From Chamaelirium japonicum (taxonomy: Eukaryota; Streptophyta; Magnoliopsida; Liliales; Melanthiaceae): a stretch of DNA of 64,000 nucleotides. Every line of letters begins with the position of its first letter. The stretch's first letter is position 1. Below are positions 32,351 to 43,569 of the stretch, one piece after another. The notes under the pieces are model-generated. The model saw only the letters and a program-made list of their open reading frames with translations, did no database searches and was not told the origin of the DNA. The stretch lies in contig OX393550.1 in the NCBI GenBank assembly GCA_947650365.1, positions 48,158,440 through 48,222,439 on the forward strand, in the 5' to 3' direction. Made by a program: the position numbers and the translations under genes.

Positions 32351-33358
32351 CCCTCGTCCGCAAGGGAAATTGAGTCACAACTCGTAGACTGATGATTCAA
32401 TAGAACTTCATGCTGACCCCACTAGGGGGTAGGAGTCCAAGCCTCTGGCGCTTGAGGAGAAAAACTTTGGTATAACCATGATTTTTGCTGAGATGGTATC
32501 ACGTATTATTCACAAAAGCTGATGCCTTACAATTCCTCCTTTAAATCAGAGAAACTATCGAGATGCGGTTGGGGCCGAGTGCGATGCACCTGTCACAGTG
32601 ACTGCCATCGTGTGGCTATGATGCAATTGTAATGGTACTCAAAGGGTGCTCCAGTGTTGGATTTCAAATATTTTTTTCGGCCATTTTTTTTTTTCGGCCA
32701 TTGAGGGACGAGATTCAAGTTACACATTTCAATTACGACCCTTGGGTGACAAAAATACAGCAAAAGATCACACGGAAGCCGATAGCCAGCATCCGAGTGC
32801 ATTGGGATATGATTAGTTTTGCAGTCGAACGACAGACCGCAAACCATTGTTTTAAAACTCCGCCGACTCGAGACTCAACTATGCTGGGATTCGAATCGAC
32901 TTGGCCTGGTAAGAACTCGGTTCAAGACTCAATTGACTCGCTTCAAAAACCAGTTGACTCACTCCAAACCTCCATTGAGTTATGTTTTTCATCTTCACCA
33001 GACCCCAAAGACGTCAAAGCAGGGCGCATAGCAACAACAACACAGGTCCTCGACCAACAAGAAACTACTACACAAGTGGAAGGAAGACGAGGAGCACAAA
33101 ACACTCAACAAAGATAACAAAACATACAGGGATCATAACTCCAAACATCAAATTTTTCATCAATCTATTCTATATACATATATTAAATCCCAAAATAATA
33201 TAGAATTTATCAGTAATATTGAATATATACTATATACATGAATAAAATAAAAATTAGTAACACATTTATATGTACAGAGTTTTTAGGTCACATTTCGGTT
33301 GAGTTTTGTTCGAGTTTCCGAGTGTACTCGGCAAGTTTTTTAGTCAAGTTTCTAGGGT
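32351..33358. other. Unannotated AT-rich DNA
   Basis: A 161-codon frame (32632-33117) has no recognisable domain and runs through simple sequence. I do not support it as a gene. No other structure was seen. Confidence 0.4.
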
Positions 33359-33367
33359 TTAAAACAA

Positions 33368-33900
33368 GTGTTTTTTGTAAATCGATCCCTATAAACTAGT
33401 CTAATTGTGTATTAAACGTTGAAAACCTTATATTTGCATATCAACCCTCCAAAGCATATAAAATTATGCATATTCACCCCTCTGGTTAACTAAAGTATCA
33501 AAATGAAGAATATACTTGGAATATTCCTCTGTTGATTGTAAGGTTTAAACGATGAGGGTTGTCAAACATATCGAACAAGCGTGGAGAGCTCTCAGACAAG
33601 TATAGAGGACTAGATGATCATCGAGGGGAGATTGGAGTGGAGTAGGGTTAGGATACTCACACTGAAAACAACTGAAATTAGTTGACGCAGGTGGTAAGTC
33701 ACCCTTTGAGCATAGGTAAAATGAAAATTTGGACCTTAGGTTAGAAGCTCATCGTGTTTAAATCACTTTCTGGTGACGGATAGTAATGGAGGGGTAAATA
33801 TGTACAACTTTATATGTTTTGGAGGGTCGATAAATATATGGTTTACAGGGGTTAATACACAATTGGATTAGTTTGTAGGGGTCGATTTACAAAAAAACCC
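33368..33900. mobile_element. MULE-type MITE, fold-back (533 bp)
   Basis: The left end gtgttttttgtaaatcgatcc pairs with ggtcgatttacaaaaaaaccc; arms of about 100 bp continue inward (actagtctaattgtgtatta / taatacacaattggattagt). The 9-bp duplication TTAAAACAA is perfect (33359-33367 and 33901-33909). Confidence 0.95.
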
Positions 33901-34040
33901 TTAAAACAATGCTGCAATCACTACAAAACAGCTAAAGGCAAAGAGATGGTGACGCTACATCATACCAGTAGAACTTAAGGCAAACTTTTTATCATCAGGG
34001 ATGCTGTGATATACGAGGAAGTCTTCCACGATTCTTGAAC

Positions 34041-35024
34041 TTAATTTTGCTTCGGAGTCGGAACGGCGGCAAATCCCGCAAGCCAAGCAACCCTCATGAG
34101 CTGAACTCCAAGAATCAAGATCCACCACGACACCAGCCCACGAATGCATTCCACTGTCCATACAGGTGCACCCACCTCGCCTGCCAGTTTCAGCCCCCTC
34201 ATCAACTGCAACACCCTATACGACTCGTACACCACAGGAGTCATCAACCACACCGGCGATTTCCAACGCCACGTCAGCATCTCAGTCAGCATCTGTATGC
34301 ACAGAAGTAGAAGGTAGGGCCCGAGCAGCACGGCAAACGAGATGAACGGTAGGTGCGGCTGCAGAGAGCCTCTGTATGAGGCGAAGAGCATCACCAGAGG
34401 AACAAGAAGGCCCAACAGACTAGCTCCCAAGTTCCAGAGTTTGTAAGTAAGAGGAACCCGGCTTTCGCGTGCAACAGAGCTTCCATTAGGGCGTGCGCAG
34501 GCATCGGCCATGAGAAGAAACAAGGTCGCACCCATATTAAAAATGCAGTCGAGTCCCACTATGGAGAGAAGGCCGGCTATGTTGGGACCAAGGAACACCG
34601 AAGACAAAGGCAGCCACAAGGTGGGCACCATGCCTGTGGCTAGTAGAACTGAAGGGCCCAGAAGCCACATCGACCATTTAAGTGGCTGCAACTGCACAGA
34701 TGGCAGATTTCTCATGTCTATCGCATCCCTTTCACTCTGGAGAATTGGAAGTTCTGGCACGTCCTCTGTGTCGACCTCGATGAAGTTGCTTCCTTTGATG
34801 ATACCGTCAACATCCCCTATGGTGGCATCATTATATGGAGGGGATGCTTCCCAAGGGAACAATTTGGTGCAGCGCAATGGCGGACTTTTGAGGCGAGAAC
34901 GGCGGGGGATGATGGAATTGGGTTGCGTCTTCAGTGGCACTTTCCATAATCCTGAACCATGAAGCTGTATTTTGATTATTGAAGGCGTCTTTATGACTGG
35001 TGTCCAGCAGGTTAGAGATGTCAT
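34041..35024 (-). CDS. Polytopic membrane protein with transit-peptide-like N-terminus
   Basis: From the first ATG in this exon (35024) the frame gives 327 residues. The first ~58 residues contain no Asp or Glu and are rich in Ser, Thr, Lys and Pro, which suggests a plastid transit peptide. An acidic linker (VDTEDVPELPIL) follows, then about five hydrophobic segments: roughly residues 118-142 and 144-174 (GLDCIFNMGATLFLLMAD), 197-216, 225-249 and 295-318 (GLVSWWILILGVQLMRVAW). It resembles, from memory, the uncharacterised Arabidopsis At1g48460/At5g63040 group; I am not certain. The open frame continues six codons upstream (through a TTG) to a good acceptor (ttttacacag, minus strand, ending at 35044). 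An intron therefore precedes this exon: either it lies in the 5' UTR, or an upstream coding exon exists. The function is unknown. Confidence 0.82.
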   Translation of the reverse strand: MTSLTCWTPVIKTPSIIKIQLHGSGLWKVPLKTQPNSIIPRRSRLKSPPLRCTKLFPWEASPPYNDATIGDVDGIIKGSNFIEVDTEDVPELPILQSERDAIDMRNLPSVQLQPLKWSMWLLGPSVLLATGMVPTLWLPLSSVFLGPNIAGLLSIVGLDCIFNMGATLFLLMADACARPNGSSVARESRVPLTYKLWNLGASLLGLLVPLVMLFASYRGSLQPHLPFISFAVLLGPYLLLLCIQMLTEMLTWRWKSPVWLMTPVVYESYRVLQLMRGLKLAGEVGAPVWTVECIRGLVSWWILILGVQLMRVAWLAGFAAVPTPKQN

Positions 35025-35174
35025 TAGCACCAATGGGTTCAAGCTGTGTAAAAAAAAGTTGGGTACAATTTCAGTGCCTGCACCAATTTCACACAGATAG
35101 CATCCTGTTAAGTATAATCACAAGGATAATCAATTAATTAAGAAGATTGCAGACTCCTTAACTGAAAATAAATA

Positions 35175-35300
35175 ACTAGGTGAGTTGGTAAAGTCTCGGG
35201 GGGTTGGTACCCAAGACCTGGGATCGATTCCCGCTTGCATCAAATTAATCCTCCCTCGGATGAGATGATGAGGGCTTCTCAAAAATTAAATAAATAAAAG
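35175..35300 (+). repeat. tRNA-derived SINE
   Basis: An A box (taggtgagttggt, 35177-35189) and a B box (ggatcgattcc, 35221-35231) have tRNA-like spacing. A unique tail and an A-rich end (aaaaattaaataaataaaag) follow. Aaataaataa on both sides could be the target duplication. It lies upstream of the membrane-protein gene in opposite orientation, probably in its 5' intron. Confidence 0.65.
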
Positions 35301-35858
35301 TACAATATTAAGCAAGGTCTGAGATGATTTTGATCACCAAGGGCGGATGAAAACCATGGATAATAGTTAGGTACAACTTCAACATATTTGATTACAAGAA
35401 AACACTTAAATCTATAACAAATCCTGAAGTGCAAGACAAGGCAGTAGTACACCTTTGCTTGTTGATTTTACATCGAAGTTTCTCTGAAAAGTTGGTGGAA
35501 TAACACAGAGCTGTGCATGAATACCTAACAGGACTGTAAAAATCTATTAAGATGAAACAACCAAAGATCTTTAAAAACCATGGCGCGAAGCTACATCAAC
35601 AGCACGCTGACATTTTAGCAGATTCTTTATTTGTTCAATTGTAACATCAGCTATTATTTCCCTCTAAATATTATGCAACTTTGGGTTATTTTAGAACCAC
35701 AATGGCATTGTATGACACATGTTACATAATATATCCCGTTTTCCAGCCAAAAGAGCGAAAGAAAGGAAAAGAAACATATTAAGAGGAATAATCCAGGTGT
35801 TTTGGATCCGATCTGAAGCCTATGAAGCCAAGCAGATGAGCCTCCTATTCACGCTCCC

Positions 35859-36225
35859 CTACGTCGTTCTTTCTATAGGAGTATCTGGGATTTCTTCGAG
35901 GCGAGATGTGGTTTTAGATCTCACCCATCCTCTCTTGTAGCCCTTTGGTCCACCTGGCGTAAGCGTCGCATCAAGAGGGAGATTCTGGTGGCTTGGGATG
36001 TCCTCTTCAATCGCTATATGTTGGTCTTGGTGACTGGAGCATAATAACCGGATCTTCAACAATAGAATCTTGAGAGCAGACAAGATTATAAGATGTATTG
36101 TAAACTTGCTTAGAGTTTGGATCTCTGCTTTTAGACCACGGTTGCTGCAGAGGCGATAGAAATTTGTAATCTGGTTGAGATGTTACTTTACTTTTTAATT
36201 GTTGGTCAGCGGCAGCCAAACCCAT
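35859..36225 (-). pseudogene. Unrecognised reading frame with one frameshift
   Basis: On the minus strand an ATG at 36225 opens a 72-codon frame of normal composition (begins MGLAAADQQLK, contains PDYKFLSPLQQPW). After one frame change near 36010 a second frame continues (HIAIEEDIPSHQNLP, TPGGPKGYKRGWVRSK) to a stop at 35859. It is neither low-complexity nor transposon-like to my eye. It could be a decayed gene, an upstream exon of the membrane-protein locus, or chance. Confidence 0.3.
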
Positions 36226-36489
36226 CCCTCACAACGAGCGGTCCTGTAAAAAAAAAACTTATATATTCGACCTCTACAGAAATTTCTCAGGAAAGTTTGC
36301 CTTTAATTGCAATAAAGTTCCCCCAAGTCAAACTGAAATCATAAATATTTGTCCCACAAATATGAAGATCCTGTTACCATTACCAACTGTACATTTGAAA
36401 ACAATACCCATATTAAAACACGCAGAAAGTTTGCAAACCAGATGTCAAAATGCTAAATAAGGTCCACTCCCTTCGAGGGACATTTATGT

Positions 36490-37165
36490 GGATCTAAGGA
36501 GCACTGACACTGGTACGACACGACACGGGTATGCCGATACGGCAAATCCTAAAAAAGGAAGACACGGGCGCGGCGGGGACACGGCAAAATAAATTAATAT
36601 TTTTATTTATATTTTATGTGTGTTTATAATTCATATATATTTCAATAACAGAAAAAAAAACTCATAGAAAATAACTAAAATGAAAATTTAATGCATACTG
36701 AATCGCAACCATTAGTTACACCAAGTCCGATCAGTGAATCGCACACAACCCTAAATGGCATGTAAAAAAACGGTTGTGTTTCAGTTTTGATTTCAACCTA
36801 TCTGAAACCTCAAAGGATCAGATAGGTTAAAGCCAAAACAGAATTGTAACCGTCCGTTACAACCAACCTGACAAGTGAATCACACTCAGGCCCAAATGGC
36901 ATGCAAAAGAACGACTGCGATTCAGTTTTGGTTCAACTTATCTGATCCTCTGAGCTTATAAGCTCAGAGGATCAGATAGGTTGAAGCCAAAATTGAATCA
37001 CAACAGCTTGTGACCCGATCCTATATCGAACAACCCGTCAACCTGCCGTCCCGTCAACCTGCCGTGTCCGCACGTGTCCGGCTCCCGGAAACACGTGGGA
37101 CACGACACATGCGTGTCCGGCGAGTGTCGATGTCCGGCACGTGTCCAACAGGAGTACGAGGAGCC
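36490..37165. repeat. acacgg/ccgtgt-rich hAT-like repeat with internal tandem hairpins
   Basis: The left part (cactgacactggtacgacac, gacacggg) and right part (gtgtccggc, gtgtcc) carry complementary acacgg/ccgtgt motifs typical of a plant hAT family. In between, a ~150-bp unit (gatcagtgaatcgcacac...) occurs twice, each copy with an inverted gatcctctga/tcagaggatc arm. The hairpin at 36926-36992 is almost perfect. Confidence 0.5.
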
Positions 37166-37209
37166 TGGGGAAGTGTTTGTGCTTCTTAAATGTGGATGTG
37201 TGTGCAACT

Positions 37210-37760
37210 GTCTATTTAAAATATATTAAATTCAATAAATCAATAGTTGACACTTATAACCTCGATTTTTCCATCTAATAATCGATGACTTTGTGTTAGT
37301 ATAGTGCAACCTATTATAGAAATTATTTCAATAGTTTTGAAATTTTATTATTAGTCGCTTATTATTTTTTGCCAATGGATGCATATAGATATATGATGGT
37401 CATGGTTTTGTCCTTGCTTTTCAAACCCAAATTAAGTTGAACTTCTAGAGCTGTTCCCATTCTAAGACGTAAAAGATCCATTAGTATGCTTAGTGACTAA
37501 GACTCTATAGATCTATATTACATGTTAGGGCAGTTCGAGTTATTTATAACCTTGTCATCCTCAAAGTCGCGCAGAGACAAGTTGTCCATCCGATCTAATT
37601 GTACGTATCAAACACATCTCAATCTCCTCTTAAATCAAACGGATAAAAAAAACCTTCAAATCCCTCAAAACTGAAGGCCATGTTAATAACCGCCCCCCCT
37701 AAATCCCTCAAAATTGAATCCATTCGATCAAATCGAACGGCTGAAAACCCCTCCTAAAAT
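37210..37760. other. AT-rich intergenic DNA
   Basis: Nothing recognisable. Confidence 0.4.
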
Positions 37761-37770
37761 CCCTTTCTCC

Positions 37771-37898
37771 CTGTCTCTCTCTCTCTCTCTGATCCCTCTC
37801 TGTCTTCCCTCTCTCTCTCTCTCTCTCTCTCTCCCACAATCTCTCTCTTTACACCGATCGCAACCCCCCCCCCCCCCCCCCCTCTCTGTCTCTCTTCC

Positions 37899-37929
<31 letters not shown>
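37771..37929. repeat. (CT)n, poly-C and poly-G cluster
   Basis: CT repeats (37771-37835), a C run (37865-37882) and a G run (37904-37928) lie close together. C and G runs in opposite phase can form a hairpin; their lengths in an assembly are unreliable. Confidence 0.85.
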
Positions 37930-38389
37930 CGAAGGTGCCCGTGTCAATTGGCACAGGCATTCACTATACTTAAAAGGCCTAATACAATTTTTTTACACGA
38001 ATACCCAATGATTAATTCGGATTTAACTGCCTACAAGTAGAGGAGGATCCGCAGCAATGCCAACAACTCTAAAGAAGGAAAACATACAGCACCGAATTCT
38101 TCAGTAAAAAGCATCGATATATGAAAACTAATAGATCAAACAGATCAACAATCAACATCAGCTGTGGTTGATTTCATTCTATGGATCCATACATCAGATT
38201 AAAAACGGACACCCTGGATGGTTTTTTTCTCAACAAAATTACTACATCAGCAAATCTGTGAAGAAGAGAACACAAATCAAAAGGCTGTAGGTATCCAGAA
38301 ACAAGATTTAGCGAAATTATTAACTGCAGGTGGGTTCTACAACGTGTCTAGGGTTTTCCTTTTCCTAGCAGACGTACAGAGTAAAGGAG

Positions 38390-38620
38390 CAGACCTCGAT
38401 CACCTTCGAATCGCGGAGATGTTGATGTGGGTGGGGACGTGACCTCCGAGTGGGCGGAGGGAGAGAGAGGCAGGGAACCAGGAGCAGGGAGAACCGCGAG
38501 TGAGCGGGCGAAGAAGGAAGTTTCCAGACGGGAAGGTTTTCAGGCGAGCCACTCGGATGTGACGGGACACAACACGGGACACGAATCGCGCAGCAACGGT
38601 GGAGAATATTTTGTTCACAC
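38390..38620 (-). promoter_or_regulatory. Possible 5' leader/first-exon region on the minus strand
   Basis: A GC-rich island between AT-rich flanks. On the minus strand it has CT-rich leader-like sequence and an aaaccctagacac motif common in plant 5' leaders. It could hold the promoter and 5' UTR of the membrane-protein gene at 34041-35024, whose exon is preceded by an intron. This is inference only. Confidence 0.25.
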
Positions 38621-38639
38621 TCCTGAGAGTGGGTGAACG

Positions 38640-39490
38640 TTACACCCCTACTAGGAGCCGTTGGATGACGTTTGGTTGGTAGCACCAACCGTGCATCGCA
38701 CTCGGCCCTTCTTTAACGGGTACATCCGACGGTTCAGTGAAGAGGGTAATGCTCCACATGATCATTACCCTCTCAAGACAACGGGTTACGGATTGGTTGG
38801 CCATTAGGGGGAGAAACGCAGGACTACAGGTGGACATTAGAGGTCTCACCATGCTTAGACCAAGTTGCATCATCTTTGTTTGAATTGATCGAGTTGTCCA
38901 AGAAACTCGTAGAGGACTAGTGCATGCTCGTGCCTGTCAGCACTGCAGCGAGCCGCCTTCGGCAGCAACACACATGTTGGCACGGCAGCGGGCCATCTTC
39001 AGTGACAACACATCTAAACGTCTTTAGCAATAAAACACTTTCGACGACAACACTGACATTCATAGGGACACTCATTTCCTCGCCCGTGCCGATTGCACGA
39101 AGCAGACGCCTTTGTCGCAACCAACTCACCCTCCCTTTATAATTAATCAATCACAATTGTCTCTGTTCGAATGGATTCCTCAAAATCGACCTGATGGTTT
39201 GGGGCGGCCAAAATTTTAGTAGGCGGGTTTATAGCTGTTGATGCGAACAAGGATCACGGGATGAACTGTCAGGTTTAGTGCAGTTTAAATGGGCTGGGAT
39301 TTTAGGGGTTTAGTGCAGTTTAAATGGGTTGGGAATTGAAACAAAGGGGAGGGAGTTGGTTGACGGGGAAATATAAATTGTGCCTTGATTTTTGAATGAA
39401 CTGTTAGATCTATTCGGTTCATTTTTGTCCAGTCAGCTTGTACCAGTCAGTTTTTTTGTTCCGTTTTGTCTAGTCAGCACAAAAGTTATA
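38640..39490 (+). repeat. Dispersed repeat, copy 2 (partner 29340-29790)
   Basis: From 38915 it parallels 29340-29790 block by block in the same orientation. It contains an extra segment (about 39085-39215) missing from the partner. The class is unknown. Confidence 0.65.
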
Positions 39491-39739
39491 TAGATTTGCC
39501 CGTGTTTGAACCATGGAAGTTCATCAGATTGCTCGGGTTGCCTAGATTCAGTCAATCTAGTCAGTTGTTTGTTGGTAGGGTTGGTTGGGCCTGGTTTGAG
39601 CAAACATAAAATTGTCATTAAGCAATTTTGTCCAAATAATATTGCTTTTCAACTTGCTTAAGCATTAGGCTTCAAAAAAAAAAGGATTGATTTCCAACTT
39701 GCTTAAGATTGGTTTCCACACATTGAAAAAATAGGTGTA

Positions 39740-40318
39740 GGCTCGGAGCACGATCTCCTTCTCTTCCCTTTCTCTCCCCTAGGGTTAGGGTTTGGAGTGT
39801 CCCTCTTGGCCTCGTCGATCGCCAGTGTCTCCGAGGAGGCTGGAAAAGTCGGTAGGCTGGTCTTTACGGGAACGGATTTGGAGCCCCCCTCCCTCCCCTT
39901 GTAGATAGGGGTCTTCTAGTGACGGAGCGTTTTGTGTTCGACCTTCCGGGGTGCGCGGAGCCTCCTATACTTGTTCTCGCCGGCCATCGTCGGCTTTGGG
40001 GCAGCGGCCTCCGACGATCTACAGCAGGAGCGACAGACCTGGTCCCCGGCCTGCAGATGGTGGACGTTCCAAAGATGGGGCTCCCGGTCCCCTCCTTTGT
40101 AGCGACAGAGCAGATCTCGTAGGGTTTGGCGGTGTGCGGTGTTTTTCTGCCGGTGAACGGTGGCTGTGGTGTGGATCCGCCGACGAGCGGGGGCTGTAAT
40201 GGGGCCTTGTCCCCTTTCCAACACCAGGTGGTGGTGGATTTAGTTTTGCTTGCGTCGGGCTGTGGCGCCTCCTAGAGGTTGGTTGACCTCCCCTTTCCAT
40301 GAACAAAAAAAAAAAAAA
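39740..40318 (+). mobile_element. GC-rich insert with poly(A) tail (LINE 5'-type or processed transcript)
   Basis: A sharp GC-rich block begins near 39745 with an aaccctag-type motif (cccctagggttagggtttgg) and ends in AACAAAAAAAAAAAAAAG (40302-40319). Small frames occur, none recognisable. A poly(A) end next to a compositional break suggests an RNA-mediated insertion. No target duplication was recognised. Confidence 0.45.
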
Positions 40319-40319
40319 G

Positions 40320-41125
40320 ACTTCCTACTTTCTTAAGCAACAGATTTCCTACTTTCACAATATCCTCACAATATATATGTTTCTCAAGTTCTTCGAGTTG
40401 GTCATACGGCTGACCATGATTGCCCAAATTCAAATTCGGCCAAAAAAAATTTACCCATGACTGTTCAAATTCCTAAATATTGTTGCTCGTGATTTTCCAA
40501 ATTTAGAATTTGGTCGGGTTGCTCGGGTTCGCCCTGACCAAGTCCCAACCCTACTCAGGACACTCTTAAGTTTGGATCGAAGGCTTTCCTAGGCTGATAC
40601 TGAAGTTAGTTGGGCGAGAAATGAGCATTGCTGGATTTCTGTATCATCGCAGACCTTTCTTTCGAGACTTTACCATTTGTAATGTATTTTTCCCACCAAA
40701 AAAATAATAATAATGCTCGACCACCTGAAATATTCAATGGGACGGACGTACCACATCAGCCGTGTACCCCCCACACCCAATGAACTATTAATATATTGCA
40801 ATTCAACTTCCTATTTTAGCTGATGTTGTCCCCAGATTGACAGTGCATTGGGTGTGGGTGTGTGGGTGGGGGGCGGGGGGCGGCGAAGGAGTAATGCTAT
40901 TTGAACAATCTTCATCAACAAAAACTACTTTGACAAACGAGAACCATGCCCTGGTGGTGGGTGCGAATGCCAATGCACTGAGCCCTAGGCCCGCAAACAG
41001 GGCATGGGCCTGATTTGTCAAGCTTTTGTCCATGGAGATAGTTCAAAAAGCATAAAAAGATTCCCACTACTTCCATGGGTATGTTATATTTCCTTTTTTT
41101 TCGACCAAATTTTTAGAACTACAAA
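40320..41125. other. Intergenic DNA
   Basis: A cgggttgctcgggttcgcc block near 40515 looks like another TAGGGGTGGGACTTGG-type hAT end. No gene was seen. Confidence 0.4.
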
Positions 41126-41131
41126 TAAAAA

Positions 41132-41669
41132 GGGAAATTTTATTCATACCCCAAAAATCTATAATTAGTTCCCATTTCCAACAAACTTGAACACACCCTG
41201 TTTTTTTTTTTTTTTATCATATCCCATTCCTATCCCAAAAATACCCTTCCCTCTTACACCCCACCTTGAGTACACTCCAGTCAAATGGCCCGTCCCACCT
41301 TGATCATACACCCCAATTAAAATACCCCATCTCTTTTCTTTCTCCATTGCTAGGGGGGTTAGATTTTGTATGGAGGAATCCGATCAAGAAAAGTGGGATC
41401 TTCAAGCCTTGTTGCCATCTATGGAGGAATTCGATCGGGGGGAAGTAGGATCTTCAAGCCATGTTGTTGATGTCGGCCAATGACGCCATAGCCATGTCGT
41501 CGCCACCGCTTAATTCCTTTCCAATTGCAGTCGATGCCTAGAAGTTTGTTTTAGGTTTTAGTTGGATATGGGTATAAGATAAGGGTATAAATGATATTTT
41601 AATTTTTTTTAGTAAGTTATTGTGAAATGGGGTCTAGTTACAGATTTTTGGGTATGAATAAAATTTCTC
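41132..41669. mobile_element. MULE-type MITE, fold-back (538 bp)
   Basis: The left end gggaaattttattcataccc pairs with gggtatgaataaaatttctc at the right. Flanking 9-mers aaataaaaa and aaaaaaaaa match at 8 of 9, but the low complexity weakens this. Confidence 0.72.
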
Positions 41670-41815
41670 AAAAAAAAATCTTACTAACTCTGTAGTTTGT
41701 AAACCCTCTCTAACTGTTTAGTAGTGTGTTAGGTCCCTCCGTCACTCATGTTTTATAAAATTTTCATTTTACCCCTCTAACTATACCTTAGTATTCGATC
41801 TATAATTTATTTTCT

Positions 41816-42079
41816 GGGTTATTTTGACTTTGCCCCCCAAATTTTGCCTTGAATTAGACTTTACACCCCATGTTTCATTAAATAGACTTTTCCCACCAAA
41901 ATTAACTGTTCCGTCAGTTCACCCCCCAAAACTTTATTTCTTTTCCATCAGCTCACCCTTTCTCTTAGATGGTGAGCTGACGGAACAGTTAGTTCTGGGG
42001 TGTAAAGTCTAATTAATGAAAATATGGGGGGTAAAGTCTAATTCAAGGCAAATTTTGGGGGGAAAAGTCAAAATAACTC
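41816..42079. mobile_element. MULE-type MITE, fold-back (264 bp), gggttatttt family
   Basis: The left end gggttattttgactttgccc pairs with a right end finishing gtcaaaataactc. The 9-bp flanks ttattttct and ttatttttt match at 8 of 9. It shares its internal gagctgacggaacagttagtt stem with 22137-22429. Confidence 0.9.
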
Positions 42080-42418
42080 TTATTTTTTAAAATGCGTTGT
42101 ATAGTGAAAGCCCCAATAGTAGACCCAAAATATTGTAGCTATTACAGTGATTCACTGCAGTAGTAATGTTTTGGAGTGTAAATTTCACTGTAGCAACCGA
42201 ATTTATACTTCATATAGATCTAATCTATACTCCATTATCCCGAATTGAAAATCATTGTAGCTACAGTTTTTGAGTATAAATTGGATCTATTGGAATATAA
42301 ATTTGGGATTGTTTTAATCATTTGATAGGGTTTGAACAGGGCTGGGTCTTAGCTCAAATCGAACAATTGTTGGAATTGGTGCTTAAAAGCATTTTCTATA
42401 AAGGGCTTTCCATCAAGC

Positions 42419-42449
<31 letters not shown>

Positions 42450-42609
42450 AAAAGAAAATTTGATAGTATTATGCTTGTATAATATAAATTTTTTACTTGA
42501 TATGGTGGTAGTAATATTGTTATTTGGTTTGTATATAAATAAGGCGCAGGTATCTTTATATAGTAAAACAAATTTAATGTGTGTGTGCGATGCACATGTA
42601 TGGAGAGAG

Positions 42610-43064
42610 TAGGGGTGGCAATGGGTCGTGTCTGGTCGGGTTCGTGTCAGGGTCTAGTTACGGGTCGTGTCCAAAATCCCTAGATCCGGACCCATCCCGT
42701 TTAACTAATCGGGTCTAGATTCTAAACCCGTACCCGACTCGTTTATAAACGGGTAGACCCGATAAGACCCGTTTACCACACGCATTTATTCAGTTGACCC
42801 GATCCGACTCAACCCGACATTACCCGATAGACCCGCTGATACTATATATATTATAGTATCGGATTGTGGGTAGACCCAACCCGACCCGACACAACCCGGT
42901 GAGTTTTAAACGAGTCTTCCCGGGTCTACCGTGTCCAGACCCTAAACCCGGACCCGACCCATTTATTAAACAGGTCTATCGTTTCGACCCGTTTACGACC
43001 CGAACCCATTTAACCCTGACCCAGACCCGCTAACTTCGTGTCGGGTCCAAAATTACCAGCCCTA
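42610..43064. mobile_element. Non-autonomous hAT-like element (455 bp), cgggtc/gacccg-rich
   Basis: The termini TAGGGGTGGCAATGGG and ccaaaattaccagcCCTA form imperfect inverted repeats. The interior is dense in gacccg/cgggtc. The flanking 8-mers match poorly (5 of 8), so the exact ends are uncertain. Confidence 0.65.
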
Positions 43065-43254
43065 GGCATAAGGGCCAGTCGGGGCTATACAGACGATGTT
43101 GAATGTGTTTCACATGTCGGTGGTTTCTATCATCGGACAACTCTATGCTACTTCACCCCCTTCCCATTACATTCTTTCATCACCGGGGTCGACATACCTC
43201 CCCCTTCCCCTCCACCTTTGGTAGTTAACTACCGAATGTAATGTGCTTCTGCAG

Positions 43255-43565
43255 AGCACTAGGCTATTGAACATACTGGTCGACGAGGAGGGAAAGGGGA
43301 CGTGATGACGGATACGATGATTATGGTGGAGGATAAGGGGGGAAAGGGGGTGATGATAGCTCCGATGAGGAGGAGGAGAGGCGGTGGAGGCTCCAATAGT
43401 GGGGAAGGAGGAGGGGAAGTGAGGAAGGATGAGGAGAGGAGGTGGCTCCGATGATGGATGTGCTGGCGAGGAGGTGTTGAGGTATGGGGGTTCGGATGGA
43501 TGGGGTGTGAAAGGGGATGATGGGGTGTGTTGGGGGATGGAGGGTATGCTGGCCATACCCCCCAC
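43255..43565. repeat. Purine-rich (GGA/GGAGG) low-complexity tract
   Basis: The plus strand is almost all G and A with imperfect gatgaggagga repeats. It creates long Pro/Ser-rich false frames on the minus strand. Confidence 0.75.
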
Positions 43566-43569
43566 ATAA

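Noticed and set aside
32632-33117. 161-codon plus-strand frame
   Set aside because: No recognisable motif, no family, simple-sequence start; likely chance.
43167-43567. Pro/His/Ser-rich minus-strand frames
   Set aside because: Product of a GGA-rich plus-strand low-complexity tract.
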